The notes beneath the pieces are model-generated. The model saw only the letters and a program-made list of their open reading frames with translations, searched no databases and had not been told where the DNA came from. Source: Nitzschia sp. DOCU1 (taxonomy: Eukaryota; Bacillariophyta; Bacillariophyceae; Bacillariales; Bacillariaceae). From it: DNA of 64,000 nucleotides. The stretch is from contig OX595996.1 of NCBI GenBank assembly GCA_951394045.1, positions 1,240,001-1,304,000 of the forward strand. The letters run 5' to 3'. This document shows positions 29,401 through 42,430 of the stretch, piece after piece; the first letter of the stretch is position 1, and every line of letters starts with the position of its first letter. Both the position numbers and the translations under genes were made by a program.

Positions 29401-32400
29401 AGCCACAGTCTTTTCCAAAAAGCTTTCTTTGTCTGCCTCCAGAACTGCATCGTAATCCTTGACGGCCTTTTGAAGCTGCAGTCCGACCTCTCTCATGCAC
29501 ATTGGACGCAAGAGCATATCGTAGTATCCAGGGTTTGTTTGGGGATCGACAGGAAAGATAAAAGGCTCCGCAGGACCGGATTGAGAAAGAGTTCTCAAGA
29601 CTGCAAGGCACCGACGAATGAGCTCGGGAGCTTCGGGAATGTCACCACAGAAATCGTCGTGTGGGGTTTCCTTCCCGATCTTTTGTGGGCCCTGCTGGGT
29701 CGTCTCAGGTGCGGGTACGTCCCCGTCAACTTTGGCACCGTTTGTCTTGGTGCTGTCGGCACCTGAAGCTTTGGGGGAGTCGGACTCTGCGGCATCTCCG
29801 CCTTCTTCCTTAGGCGGTGCCTCGTCACCAACGACCTCTGCCTTTGCAGGCTTCCCTCCTTTGTCGGACTTCACGCCACCCTGGTCTTCGTCCTCCTCCT
29901 CGTCGTCGTCCTCATCATCGTCGTCTCCTTCCCCAGCTTCCTTTAATTCCTGGCGTTTCATTTCTTCCTTGAGCCGCAAGGCCTCGGACATGTACTCCTC
30001 GCGAATTCTCGTGAGTTCCTTCAGCTCCTTGGACGATAGATCCAGATTTCGTAGCTCGCCCATGCGCGAACGGTATAACTTGGAGTTGAGGAGTTTTTCC
30101 AGAGCAAGTAAATCGGCTTTATCGGCGAAGTCGGTTTCTTCTTTTCGAACACTTTTCCCATACCCCTCTCGGTCAAAATTTTCTCCCGTTGCTTGCTCGA
30201 GGATCTTTATAACAGCCTTCTTGGTTGCCGTCAAAGTATCGGTATCGGACTTTTCAGGCATCGATGTCAAAATCTTTTCCAAGCTCAAAACCACGTTTTC
30301 TATTGCGCCGCTGCCTTCTGATTTAGCGTCATCAATAGCCTTTTGGAGATTGCTCGAAACGAGGGTGGCGGAGTCTTCCTGTGATGACATGGAGATGATA
30401 TTGTGGAGATAGAAAATCCACTCGCTCTTCCCACAGGCGTTGGCTCCCGGTACGTCCAAACGAACACAATTTGTGGTCATGGAGGCGGCAGAGCCTTCCA
30501 GGCGTTTCTCGTTGAGAAATTGCCGCAACAGCGCAATGGAGAAGTCCTCGACCCGACGAAGACGACGGGCTTCCTTCGAGTTTGGATGCCCTGCACTGCG
30601 ATAACCACGAAGTAAGTGTGCAGCATCTTGCCTCGAGTATCCAAGCTCACCGAGAGCGTCTGATTGAAAGGCGATTCTTGCAATCTCTTTCCACGTGAAG
30701 GAATCCACAGGCAACAAAACATCGGTTTGTGAGGACTTTTCTTCCTCCTCTTTCGTCTTGGTGGCGTTGACTTCGTTGAAAAAGGCCGCCCCAAACTCCT
30801 TTTGAAGGGCGGGGTTGAGAGCGATGAGACTTGCGAAGAGCATTCGAGTCAGGCCAGCCGAAAGGGGCTTGCACAAAGAGACGGCCAGCTCGGTCACAAA
30901 AGTTGTGGCCTCAGCCTTGTTTATTGAGGTTTTCGTCCCTCGAAGAGTATCAATTGCCGTTTGCAACTCGTCTAGCGTTGGCAGTTTTGTCATGTACTCT
31001 CGATTCAGAAAGAAGGCACCAAAGGTGTTGATAAAATCCCAAATCCGGACAATGTCCTCATCATATTGCTTGGCAAGTGGTGGTAGATCCTGAAGTTCGA
31101 TCGGCTGAGTGCCCTTCTTTTTGCGGTCATGAATGTCCGCAAACGTAAGGCTGCCAGCAACAAGCTCCGCAGCTTTTTTCCGTCGGAGGAATTCTTTGTT
31201 CAAGTTCTTTGCCATGAGTAACACCACCTTCTCGCGCTGGAAGCTTGCTTCCTTGTACAACCGTTCCTCAACTTGGACCTTCAGCCTCGACAGCCTCTCA
31301 TCAATGCGGGCCTTCTTCTTTTCTTCCTCTTCCTCCAGCTTCTGGCGTTTGCGGGCGTCCCGTTGGTCTTCACGATGCCTTTTCTTTTCCTCTTTCTCCT
31401 TGACAAGTGAGGCCTTAAGCTTGGCTTCCTTGCTCATCTTCTCTTGTCGCTTAGCTTCTCGTTCCTGAATCAACTTTTGCTCTGCAAGCCATTGTTTGCT
31501 GGCGGATACGTTACCTCGATTGGCTTGGTATTGATATGCCGTGCAGTATTCACTGCCAGGATGGCCTTCCAGAAGAGTTTCTACTTCCGGATTGAAGAAG
31601 GTGTTGTTGCGCTCCAACAAGTCCGTGGCAGTAACAACCTTGCGCTTGTTTCCAGTACTACCCATTTTGGTTTTTTCTTTGCGTACAGCAGCAGCCATCC
31701 AGGATGCTTGATGGGCTTTGGCCGCTTCTGAAGCACCGAAAGGGTTGACCAGCAGGCGTCCCAAGAGTTCAATCCGAGTATCGGCCAACTCTACGGTGGC
31801 ATTCTCGTCGGCCTCCTTCACAATCGCCATTTCAGCTCGCAACGCCGCAACACGATCTCTCAAAGCCTGCTCTTCTTCAGAAATAGGTTCTTTGTCGTCT
31901 TCCGGAGGAGCCACAGCAGCATCGGCGACAGAGGCGCCGTCCCCACCATCTTCTGCCTTGGAATCAGCATCATCCTTGTTTTCAATGGAGCCTCGCTTTT
32001 TCGCTCTCGAGCTTTCCGCGGCGTCTTCTTCCCTCGATACTTTTGCGGCTTCCGTCGCAACGTCGAGAATGACTTCATCCACAAGACCCAACTTGAGAAG
32101 GCAATTGCTCCAGGCTTCCAGAGGAGTGCGTCCGATGGTGCACATGACTGGTTTTCCGTTCAAAAAGGATAGTTGGGCATTCCCATTGGCATCCATTTCG
32201 TCATCATTTCCTGCAGCATGACAAAGAGTGTTAATATCGACTCGGTTGATGATAGTCCGACAAGAGCCCCCCGAATGATAACTTTCACCTACCTGGCATG
32301 ACGAGACTAATATCCGGATCCGGAAAGACGGCTTCTTCCGAGGATCCGTCATCGTATCGAATGACAATCTTGGAATTCTTTTTTCGCTTCTTACTCTTCT

Positions 32401-33412
32401 TGTCACCAGAATCCGGTGCAGGCTTGGTGATATCGACTTTTTCAATGGTTCCATAGTAGTACTGATCCATATCAAATCGAACCTTGACTCGCATTCCGAG
32501 AGAAGGTACACCCTGCCGCACATGATCCGTGCCGTTGCCTTTTGTTGTTGGCACCGCCACTACATCGTCGTCCCCATCGGTAATCGGAGCCGAGTTTGCA
32601 TACGGATTGTATGGGTATTCTACCTTGTCGACATCTTCATCCACTCCCTGGCCCCACATGACTCGAAAGATGGGGCCATTGTAATTCAGATTCGTCCGCT
32701 GTCCATCCAAAATAGCACATCTCAGCTTGATTACCCTTCCATGGACCGGCGAAAAGTCATAGCGATCACAGCAAAAGCCGACGGGGTACAATGCCGTGGG
32801 AGTGGAAAAGGCATTCAGACTGCCCTGAGTAATGTGCAGCTGCCCAAAATTTCGAACGGTATAGGATTCATTCATCGGAACAGGCAAACGAGGGACGGTT
32901 TGAAGAAGCATCTCACGAGCAGTATTGGCAGCTGCCAAGCGATCTCCGGAAATCCCACCTTGCAGGTAGTCCCCAGCCGAATGGCGACGAGCCTTTTTCC
33001 TCTTTTTCTTGGTTGTGCTATCATCCTTCTTCCCCTTTTGCTTTCCTTTACCCGTAGAAGCCGCTTTCTTTCCAGTCTTTTTCGACTTGCTCTTGGGAGT
33101 CCGGGGTAGAATAGGAGGATCGTCGTCATCCTCGTCCTCGTCTTCTTGAGCTACCGGGACCACCACTGCTTCCACCTCCTCTGGCTCGTCTTCGTCATCC
33201 TCTTCTTCCGCCGGCATTACTGCAACTTCGGCGGCGGCAGGAACTCCCTCCGAGCCATCGTCGTCTTCAATGGCAACGACAACTTCTTCTTCTTCGTCTT
33301 CATCATCTTCTTCAATATCATGTTCGTATTGCTGCTGCTCACTGTGCGAATCACTGTCCGAATCGTCGGCAGCTGCGGCAGCCACCACAACTTCGTCCTC
33401 ACTGTCGCTCAT
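26446..33412 (-). CDS. FYRN-DDT-bromodomain-PHD chromatin factor
   Basis: Two exons, 33412-32293 and 32210-26446, give 2,294 aa. The 82-nt intron (GTAGGTG donor, GCTGCAG acceptor) joins in phase 1. In order: an acidic N-terminus with Lys-rich tracts; an FYRN domain (about 185-250, TALYPVGFCCDRYDFS, GPIFRVMWG); a Tudor-like strand region (about 300-370); Glu/Lys coiled coil (about 640-720); a DDT-like segment (about 745-810, VRIWDFINTFGAFF); a bromodomain (about 1237-1357, PVDPQTNPGYYDMLLRPMCM, NCLSYANAG); a PHD-like finger (about 1377-1423); a WHIM-like GRDAAGRSYWYF segment; and a chromo-barrel or Tudor-knot domain (about 2053-2117, YRVHYEGWSTRFDEWV). DDT with bromodomain and PHD is the BAZ/ACF1 subunit layout of ISWI remodellers; bromodomains read acetyl-lysine. 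The PHD-like finger lacks its His and one Cys. A nuclear chromatin-remodelling adaptor is the likely role. Confidence 0.88.
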
Positions 33413-34679
33413 GATAATGATGAATGAATGAATGAAACTACAACAATGCTATCCTGTCGTCCTTGAGCCTGACTGAATAATAATTGCAAGTCCACCAGAA
33501 ATAAATTGTTAGTTGGATGCCGTACAAGTAAACCACATCACATTGAAAACCCCACAATGATCGCAACCGTCAATGCAACAACAAACACATGACGGAAGAT
33601 TGTCATTGACAACAGTCGACGAGAAACCAAGCAAACTAGGTAGCATCGTGGAAACGTGGACCCGTCCGCTGCCACAAGAATCGACTGCGGCGTCTACGAA
33701 ATCGCTTCCCTACCGTACCTGAAAATGACACAACCGTTGTAGCAGCAGTAACCACAATAGGACTACTCTACTAGTGGTAACGACAAGATACAACAACAAC
33801 AACTATCGGTAGAGTGACTGAGCAATGTAGTAGTAGAATGAACTCATGCCACTCGATAGAAGAAGAATTATGTATGAATTAGGACTGGGAACCTTGCTTG
33901 CTGCTGGCTGGCCCTCCTTTGGAAAGGCATCCAGCATCCTCCGATCCAAAGCCTCTCAATGGCAACACACCACACCAAGGGGTCGGCGATGATGAGCGAA
34001 ATGGCGGTGGTGTGCCTCGATAGGTCGGCACGGGGAAACGCATTGTGGTCCCGCGATAGTAAATTTTCCCGTACAATTCCTACCAGGTTCTACGTAGAAG
34101 AAGGAAGAAGGCTGGAGACAGCCAATGAAAATGGTTCCAATCCGTGACTCAGGTAAGACTCCTCAACCGCCAGCGAAAGATATGGGGGTCAGGAGGACAG
34201 ACGAAAATAGGACCTGACGACGCATGGACGGCTGGGTCTTTTCGCCGTGTGGATTTCCCGCCAGTTTTCTCATTTTCCTTCTCAGTGCCTCCCTCGTACA
34301 AAATGTAAGTCATCACTACGTACTGCAACAACCCGAACATAAGATACAGACACTTCTTCGTCTCAAAGCTTCTCAAACTTTCGCCTCGCCCCCCACGCTG
34401 CAGCTGCTGCCTGCAAAGGAACGGAATCATGCAGCGTAGACAGGGTACTCGCCGCTACTTGGATTGGCCGTCGCAAGGTCATAATGTTCTCTTCCGACGA
34501 GAGAGTCGAAGAAGCAGCAACAGCAACAGGAGTCTTTCCAAGAAGAACAATATCTTCTTTCTTGATCAGTTGCTCGTTTACTCAACGAGCCTCTTTTGCT
34601 TTGACATTTGCAACCTATCTGGGAAATAATATCTGCAATCTTGCTTTGTTGTTGCCAAGACGACGACTCTACCAGAACT
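33413..34679. other. Long divergent intergenic region
   Basis: A 1.27-kb spacer between the chromatin factor and the LRR membrane protein. Next to the chromatin-factor ATG is a short tandem gaat run (about 33421-33434). The rest contains no coding frame, RNA gene or clear repeat that I can support. Confidence 0.45.
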
Positions 34680-36585
34680 ATGACTGCGAGCTCCAACATT
34701 CAACCTCCTGAGCGCCGCGTGAACGAGGAACCGAACCTCGTCATGACCTTTAGCGAGGACGATGATGAAGCAGGCAACCCTGGGGAATTCCCGATGCCTC
34801 TTTACAACAGCAACGAAGATCCCGATTCCGTTCCCACAGCATTGACAGTGCGAGTCAACTGTCGCGATGAGGAAGTGGCATCGGAACAAGCAAGGACCTC
34901 GACTTCTTCTGGACAACTACAAGAAGCGGCTCCCCCGAACGATCAACAACAAGAAGAGTCGCTCGATGAGGAATGCCCGGGACCTCTCAAATATCGCATG
35001 GTCCAGCGCTTGTTGTTGTTGTTGCTTGCGCTTGGGGCTGCCGGTGTTATGGCGGCGTTTGCCGCCGTCACCATCACCAACAGGAAGCAGGCGAGCAAGA
35101 ATGCTCCCCCCTCGAACAGTGGCAATTCTCTTCCGACAACAAGTACGGACAGTGATGGAGACCCCGAAGTTCGCTGGGAGAAAATCACGGATTTGTTGAT
35201 GAGACGGGGCCTGGCATCCCCGTCCACCTTTTTGGATGCCAGCAATCCTCGCGCACGCGCATTGGACTGGCTCGTCGTTCAAGATCAGACCTGGACGGGC
35301 CTTGCAACAGAGGCGGATGAGATGCACATGTTGCAGAGATATGTATTGATGGTCTTTGCCTATAGCACGGGAGTAGAGCTCTGGCGAACTTTGGGTCATT
35401 GGACCAAAGCCGTGCAACTTCACGAGTGTTCGTTCGCGGGGATCGATTGCGATGAGGCAGGACGCGTCGTCGCAATGCAGTTAGCGTTATTTCGTTTGAC
35501 AGGGACGATTCCGGAAGAACTCGGGATGGTCTTGACGTCATTGAGGACCTTGATACTGGATGAAAACAAGCTGGAGGGACCTATTCCCGACAGTTTGTAT
35601 GACCTGACAAACTTAGGTATGTAGTAGTTCTTGTTGTGCATTCTTGCCGTGAATACAAGTTGTCGACAGATCCTTTAATTCAACGTTCCTGTCATTTCGC
35701 AGAGACGATGGGTTTGCATGAGAATCGTCTTGGGTCCACTCTCAGCCCCAAAATCGAACAGCTTTCCAATCTCGAATACTTGTATTTAGGGAAGAATCTC
35801 TTCACTGGAGCTTTACCCATTTCTGCGCTGCAAACTCTCACCGGTCTTAAAGAGGTGCACTTGGGAGGGACTCAGTTCGCTGGACCTGTCTTTGATGCTC
35901 TTCTCTCGTGGCCTAATATCCGAGAAGTTGCATTCGATGATATGACCAACATCCGCGGGACCATACCCACCGAAATTGGGCTTTTGACGGACTTGGAGTT
36001 TCTTGAGATCACTGGGATCTATCCAAAGCTTCCTACTGAAATCGGGCTTTTGACGAACCTCGATACTTTCTACTTTTACAAGCCTAGAATCGCTCATGAT
36101 GAGGAATACCCGTTGCCGGCTACTATTCCGACGGAAATCGGACAACTAACGAATCTGGTAATTTTCGACATTGAAGGCGCCAACTACCTGACTGGAACGA
36201 TTCCTACTGAAGTGGGAAACTTGGTAAACATGCAACTGTTTTCAATTGTCAACAGCGATGTTGGTGGTGTTTTACCAAGCGAAATTGGAATGATGAAAAA
36301 ACTAGAAGAGCTTCACCTTTCGAACTTGGAAAACATGGGTGGCACGGTTCCTTCTGAGTTTGGCAACTTCACCAAGCATCTGTGTGAGTTTTGCTATCGT
36401 GTAATGATCCTCTACAGTTGCCGTCCTCTTGCCGTGCCCTCACTTCTATTATAGTTTTTTTCACGATTGCAGCTACTGCACTAACCGGAACATTGCCTGA
36501 AGAGTTTTGTTATTTGGATATTGAGATACGAATGGAGTGTCCAGAGGTCTCGTGCAGCTGTTGCTTGAAATTGAGATGTTATTAG
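34680..36585 (+). CDS. Leucine-rich repeat membrane protein
   Basis: Three exons, 34680-35616, 35703-36383 and 36473-36585, give 576 aa. The introns (86 and 89 nt) both join in phase 1 with consensus ends. An acidic, Gln/Ser-rich cytosolic N-terminus precedes one membrane span (about 108-132, RLLLLLLALGAAGVMAAFAAV), a Ser/Thr linker, an LRR cap region (WEKITDLLMRRG...ALDWLVVQD, CSFAGIDCDEAGRV), and 9-10 plant-type extracellular LRRs (LTGTIPEELGMVLTSLRTLILDENKL and repeats of GTIPTEIGLLTDLEFL). It ends with a short Cys-rich tail. No kinase domain is present. This type II LRR design is expanded in pennate diatoms and is thought to act in recognition or adhesion. The ATG at 34680 is the first in frame. 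Confidence 0.87.
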
Positions 36586-36712
36586 ACGACGGTGGGTTCG
36601 AGGATATGGGGGATAATATGCAAATCATGAAGAGACAATCTTAGTACATATTTATACGTCGTAGTTTATGTTTTACATGTTCTAGTCAGTCGCAACACTC
36701 TCCGTCACGGCT

Positions 36713-39342
36713 TCACTGCCACTGTTCATACGCAACGATCTTAAGCGATGGCACAAACAATTCCATCGACGGCGAGAGTCCCTTCTTGTTCAGGTCAATG
36801 CGCTGTCCACTGGTGGCGATTGAACGGAACCAATGACTCAAGGTGGCCAAGGCATCGCATCCCAGGTACTGCATCATTTCCGTAACGCTATCATCACCGG
36901 CATGTGCAATTTGCATCATTGTGGCGAAACATTCGGGGGTATTGGTCATCGGAATCAAGTTGGCAGGTTCGTCCGTCAAGTTCTTCAGAGCATGAATAGC
37001 CGCAAGGCGTTCCTCTGGATCACTGGCTTGTCGGATACGGACGCAAAGCGCCGTCAACAATTGATCGGTTACGGCCAGTTCCTGTCGACAAGGCTTGTCT
37101 TGGGCCAAGTTTTGCAAGGCAAAGCAGGCATATTTTCTTACTTCGTCGTTTTGTGAAAAGGAGGCCTTGACCAAGGCGGGGACAATCTTTCGTAATTTGA
37201 ACACCATATGTTTCGAGTTGCCACGATGGCGGGTCAAGTGGGCAATCAGCTTGACAGCGTATTCATGAGAGGGGCTGTCGTGCAGCTTGGAAATTTCCAC
37301 CAAAGTATCCATAAGGAACTTGTGCCTAGCAAGAATGTACTGTACACGTTTCAAATGAGAAATAAGAGTGAAATCCGTGAGTCGATCAAATATCTTTCTA
37401 GCGAGTGCAGATCCCGCATACAGTATTGACTTACAGCATTGTCTTTTTCCTTGACCAAGTGACTAAGAAGTGCAAAAATATTCACTCGGGCTCCGTGCAA
37501 GTGCTCATTCGAATCTTCGTCGTATCGTCGAGCTGCCTTGGCAGGATCTTGCGTGGGTACCGAAGTTACATCCACAGCATACTTTCCATCTTCTTTCTTT
37601 TCTTTTGGGGCTTCACCGGAAGTGTAAGACCCACTGCTAGCTGGGTCCGCACTGCTGCCACTACCACTGTGGTGTAAGTTGAATCCGCGATCCGGCGAGC
37701 GAGTTGATTCATCGTCTTCAGTTCCCACAGGCATGGGAGGAACAATAATCACCTTGGGCTCAATGGCAGCTGTAATGGCATCAATCAATCCTGGAACCTG
37801 AACCATCAAGAGTCGATTCTCCTTGCTTTTGGCTAATTGGGCAAGGATTGAACAACATCCCTTGCGAGCTTCGTATTGGTCCAACTTGATGACACGGACG
37901 ATGTTGGCTACCAAGCGGGGGGTATGAAAGACTGCAAGACGATTTTCTGGTGGCACGGACAAGTTCATCAACGCGCTGACAGCACGTTTTCGTGCGTCAA
38001 TGAATTCCTTTCGGGTAGGAACATCGGGGAATTCTACAGCCAAATCTCGTGTACCGCTATCTTCCAAGACAGACGAAAGAGCCGGAAGCACACCCAATGT
38101 CCAACAAATATTTACTCGATGGGCATTTTGGGATGTCATGACTTGGAGAGCGCCGCAAGCATTCTTTCGACGCACCATATCTCCACGTGAAAATGTGTGT
38201 CCGGGTTCTTGATTGTCAGGTGATGCAATGATAGAAATCAAATCACTCAAAGTCGAGTTAGGATCCCTCATGTGTTCTTTCATTTGGGCCACTCGTTGCT
38301 CGGCCTTTTTGCTCAAAAGTGGTTGTTCCAAAGGATTCTTTCCCTTGGCGTTGCTGCGTAGTTCTTCAGAGGGAACAGAATTAGGCTGTCTGGGACCCGT
38401 ACCACTGGATCCACTTGCAACACTGGATAGTTCATCCTTTCGAGGGGGCGCTTGGAAGACGCTGCGCGAAGTGACTTCCATAGCCGGCGTTTGTGTAAAA
38501 TCTTTAGGCGGGGGAGGCTGTTCTCGGCTGCGACTGCTTGAAATAGAAGGGATTCCATCGTGGCGCTTGCTGAAGCTGCTATTGTTGTGAGGAAGTTTAG
38601 GTACCTCATCACCGCCACCTAGCAAGGAAAGAACAGCAGCTGTAGGAGTCTCATGTAGAAGGTCCTTGCGATTTAGTGGACGGCTTCCGGTAGTAGTAGG
38701 TTGGGACTCGGGGCTTTCACCGGACACGTCAGCACTATAAAACTGGAAACGACGAGCTTCTTTGTTACCACTTTCAAACACTGCCTTGGTTTCGTCCCGG
38801 ATCTTGATAAATTCTTCCGTGGCAGGAGCAAGGTCAGCCGTTTCATCGTCTTCTTTGTCGTCTTTTGCGTCCTCGTCATCCTGGGTCTGAGCTTTTCCGA
38901 TCAACTTGGCCGCAGCACCACCAGGAACACGGTTCTTGCGTTTCTCTCGCAATTGACGAAACGATCGAAGGGCGGTCGGCGAGGCAGTGGAAATGGCCTT
39001 CTTAGTCACTACAGGATTCTCGGCTAGCGTCGTATCCAAGGGTTCCAGCTTGCAAACTTTGACATTATCCTCGCTACTCTTGGAATCGGATTCCTTCTCC
39101 TCTAAGGAATTGTTTTCGTCCACAGATTTTAACTTAGTTTCAGTCGTTGTTTGGGGAGTGACGTCTTCTTCTTCGTCGTCTTCGGGGGGACCCCCGTGTC
39201 GACGAGTCCGCATTCGTTCGTGCCTTCGTTTAAGGAAGTCGGGAGACGGTAGTCTGGTCCCAGATGTTTCGGGTGCCGAAGTATCGACCTCCATTTTTGT
39301 CGCTGCTTCTGGGGGTTCTCGGCTGGTTTCTATACCGTCCAT
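36713..39342 (-). CDS. Armadillo-repeat protein, copy 1
   Basis: Two exons, 39342-37435 and 37339-36713, give 844 aa. The 95-nt intron (GTAAGT donor, GTGTACAG acceptor) joins in phase 0. The N-terminal 450 residues are charged and disordered, with RRHERMRTRRHGG-like basic and Glu/Asp-rich tracts. The C-terminal 400 aa hold armadillo-like repeats (RRKNACGALQVMTSQNAHR, ARKRAVSALMNLS, YEARKGCCSILAQLAKSKENR, RKYACFALQNLAQD, RLAAIHALKNLTDEPAN, LGCDALATLSHWF). Such repeats form protein-binding superhelices. The C-terminal half is clearly paralogous to the protein encoded at 43,684-47,907, including the intron position. The frame reaches 39393 only through GTG, so the ATG at 39342 is used. Partner and function are unknown. 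Confidence 0.86.
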
Positions 39343-39808
39343 GGTCGCTGAAGGGTATCTTGTCACAACGAAGTTGCTCGGCAAAGCAAGCACGAGATGA
39401 CCGTAGAATTTCGTGAGGAGCGACGATTTTGGGCGAGGACCGACTGGCGCGAAAATGAATTATGTATTCAACTCTTAAGATAATAATAGAGAACGCCTTC
39501 TTCCTGGACATTCATTTTATTTAATTCTGTAGATCTAAAATGATCGGTCTCTGACTCTGGATCCGATGAGTCGCCTATTTTTGGCGCGCCACGCATCCCC
39601 CGCTGTGGCGATAGAAAGAATTCCCGTCCTCCCGACGAAAAAATTGCCTGCATCTACGACGGTTGAGGATGACGATGACGGATGGACAAAGAACGGTTTC
39701 GTATCCCTGAAGATCTTGAACAAAAAGAAAGCAGAGGGAGCGGTAAGGTTCTCGGAGAGCCTCCAGTTCCATACCACAAGTATATTTTATACTCTCGGCA
39801 ACACGAAA
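39343..39808. other. Divergent intergenic region, possible extended NADK 5' end
   Basis: Lies between armadillo copy 1 and the NAD kinase ATG at 39809. The NAD kinase frame stays open upstream to another ATG at 39566, so part of this may be coding or 5' UTR. The upstream extension has no recognisable domain. Confidence 0.45.
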
Positions 39809-41546
39809 ATGCGGTTCTCAAGATGCAAGCGAAAGAAGGCTCTTCAGTCGCTGGTGTGCCTTCTTCTCTCGCACGGTCGCCTTGGGGTCGCTTTCTGCCC
39901 CAAACCAATTACGCCACAACATTTCCGAGATTCACCAGCAATACAGGAATCTTTGATACGTCGACGGAGTGCTAATGTTCGGACGAATGGTGAATCTTCT
40001 GCTTCCTCCAACAACTCCACTGCCGCTTCCAGTCAAGTTGAAGAATCTTGGAAGGACAGGGAATCCGCTGCTAGTTTACCTCGGACACCTGGCATTACAG
40101 ACAGCGAAACCAATGAAAATAGTCGTCGAATCAGTCTCATGTGGTGTGATCGTGACAAGTGCAAAGATGTTGTACGAGAACGTGTGGTCGGACACAATCA
40201 AATTATTTTAAATGGACCTGCTACGGGTCAAGTGGCATATCGATGGAAAGACGCAGAGACCACATCTGGTTCTTCCACAAAGAAAGCGCTAACCAGCAAG
40301 GCTTCCATATTATTCTTGGTCAAACCCGACCATCGTCTCTTTCAGCAAGCCGCGGAAGTGGTGCCTCAATTAACACAAGCCGGAATTCAAGTGCTGCTTG
40401 TACCCGATCTTGCAGCGAAACTCAAATACAAATATGGCGTTCATGACGACACTGGTTGCATCAAATTATTTGAACCTCCTCCAGAAACAATTGTGATACG
40501 GGGGGATCGCCATGTTGACGACGATGAAGAGAAGTGGGTACAAGAAATGCCCAAGGACAATTTTCCTGATTTGATTTGTACTCTTGGAGGCGATGGACTC
40601 TTGATTTATGCTAGCATGTTGTTTCAAGGGCCCATTCCACCGATATTGTCCATTGCGGGTGGAAGCCTCGGATTCATGACTTGTTTTGAGATTGAAGAAA
40701 TGGTGGATGCCATCAAAATCGCTTTGGGTGTGAGCGAAGCCACCACCACCAAAACGAATGGCTCCGCCGACGTGGTCCGAAGAGAAGAAGACTTGGACGT
40801 CTTCCCTCCCAACATGCCATCCTATCCTTACGAGCCATTAACGATTCAACGTAGTCGACAGCCTTGGCAGGGTCCCAAAGCAAGGGCAACGTTTGGCATG
40901 GATGGAATTATTTGCATGACGGTTCGTATGCGCTTAGATTGTCGAGTTGTCAGCCCCTCAGGTCTCGTACGGGCGCGCTACAATGTCTTGAACGAAGTCG
41001 TTATTGATCGCGGGAGCAGTTCCTATTTAGTAGCTCTCGAATGCTTTTGTGACGATGTCCATCTTACCACCGTCCAAGCAGATGGAATCATCTTTGCCAC
41101 GTAAGTCAATGCGAGAGGACGCTAAGTGTGCATACCCCATAGGACCAACCTGACCAAGTCGACTGTCGTTGCCAACATTTTCTTCCCATAGTCCCACAGG
41201 ATCCACGGCATATAGTATGGCAGCCGGTGGATCTGTGGTGCATCCCGCTGTCCCATGCATTCTGGTCACGCCTATTTGCCCGCACGTGTTAAGTTTTCGA
41301 AGTATGGTGTTCCCAGATCATGTTGTACTCAGATGCTACGTTCCCGAGGATGCCCGAAGCCATGCATCGGTATCCTTTGATGGCAAGCATCGTCAAGAAT
41401 TGCAACGAGGGGACAGTGTACAGATTCAAATGAGTGCTTATCCCATGCCAACCATCAATCGCGGAGATCACTCGTCAGATTGGTTGGAGAGTCTCAAGCG
41501 AAGCTTCAATTTCAATACGCGTCCTCGGCAACAACCATTGCAATAA
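39809..41546 (+). CDS. Plastid-type NAD kinase
   Basis: Two exons, 39809-41100 and 41192-41546, give 548 aa. The 91-nt intron (GTAAGT/CCCATAG, phase 2) splits the diagnostic TPTGSTAYS motif, and joining it restores the motif exactly. Other family signatures are LGGDG (about 259-263), the adenosine-binding NE/D box in YNVLNEVVIDRGSS, and GRSLGFM-like GGSLGFMTCFEIEEM. NAD kinase phosphorylates NAD+ with ATP to make NADP+, the electron acceptor of photosynthesis. Translation from 39809 gives a signal peptide (RKKALQSLVCLLLSHGRLGVA) with A28/F29, a plastid-import junction. An in-frame ATG at 39566 would add 81 residues and bury this leader, so I prefer 39809. A tyrosine-phosphatase-like linker common in plant forms is not evident. 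Confidence 0.92.
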
Positions 41547-42430
41547 CACAAGTATGTCACTTTTCAAATCCTTTGCGAGCTGTTGAGCCCAAGAATACCC
41601 GACGCTCGTTAGCACCGGCTAGAAGTGCACAATCAAAGTCGGTGTTTCATTGAGATGGCAGCCCTATTTTGGCACCACAATTGATCAAAATGATGATGGT
41701 AAAGTGATGAAATAAAGCATTATTCAAACCTAATGTTGGTGGGGAAAAGGTACTGGCCAGGGACGCAACAATCACAATGCATAAAAGGCGAGGTGGTCCT
41801 GACGCCCCTGCCCCCGTCGTTCGACGATTCGTACTACAAGCACCAGTTGGTGGTCCACATTGACGATTAATACGGATACTTTAGTTAAAGCAGGGTAGAG
41901 TACGCACTACTACTAGCATGATGTGTTAGCAACTACCCTTGACGACCGATCGAATACATACTACTGGCGGTAGTATGCCATACGTTAGTAGCGGCAACCA
42001 TGCAAGGTTTGGCGCCCGCAACCACCGGTCGTCGGAGGGTGTGGTAACCACCTTGACAACCTGTATTGACGCTACTCGGGCTGGACACTACCGAAGTATG
42101 GTGGTGACCAAGTCGGTTCACTATGCAGGATACACAGTACGGCTCTGTTACTAAGTGACGTCCCAAATGCCCTCGCTTTATCATTGTGTTATCGCTCGAG
42201 TGAGTCGTGCGGTCGTTTCCAAAAACAATGAGGTACATATGTACATATGTTACTTACTTAACTTACTTTGGTAAAGTACTCATGCAGTCCTTTCTGATGA
42301 GGCAACAACCAATGACGTGTCGCCCGCGGATTCTCGTTCCGACTTTTCTGCCGCTTTTCTTTTGCAACGACGATGGCAAAGGTGGGACGCCGCGGCACGA
42401 TCATATCCCATAAAATACTCTTGTTTAACC
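41547..42430. other. Intergenic with degenerate repeats
   Basis: An 884-bp spacer without a supported gene. It contains an 8-bp inverted pair (CATACTAC/GTAGTATG, 41956-41977 region), the tandem word gtacatat (42234-42249) and a stretch resembling sequence near 63,660. The 3' end should hold the glutaredoxin promoter. Confidence 0.5.
42045..42113 (+). repeat. Degenerate dispersed repeat, copy A
   Basis: Shares ordered words with 63660-63730: ACCTTGAC-ACCT, GCTAC, GGGCTGGAC, GTGGTG and CCAAG with similar spacing. A shorter related stretch (gcaactacccttgacgacc) lies at 41929-41947. Confidence 0.5.

Noticed and set aside
29618..30412. 264-codon Ser-rich open frame opposite the chromatin factor
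   Set aside because: Antisense of Glu/Asp/Lys-rich coding sequence; low complexity and no start context.
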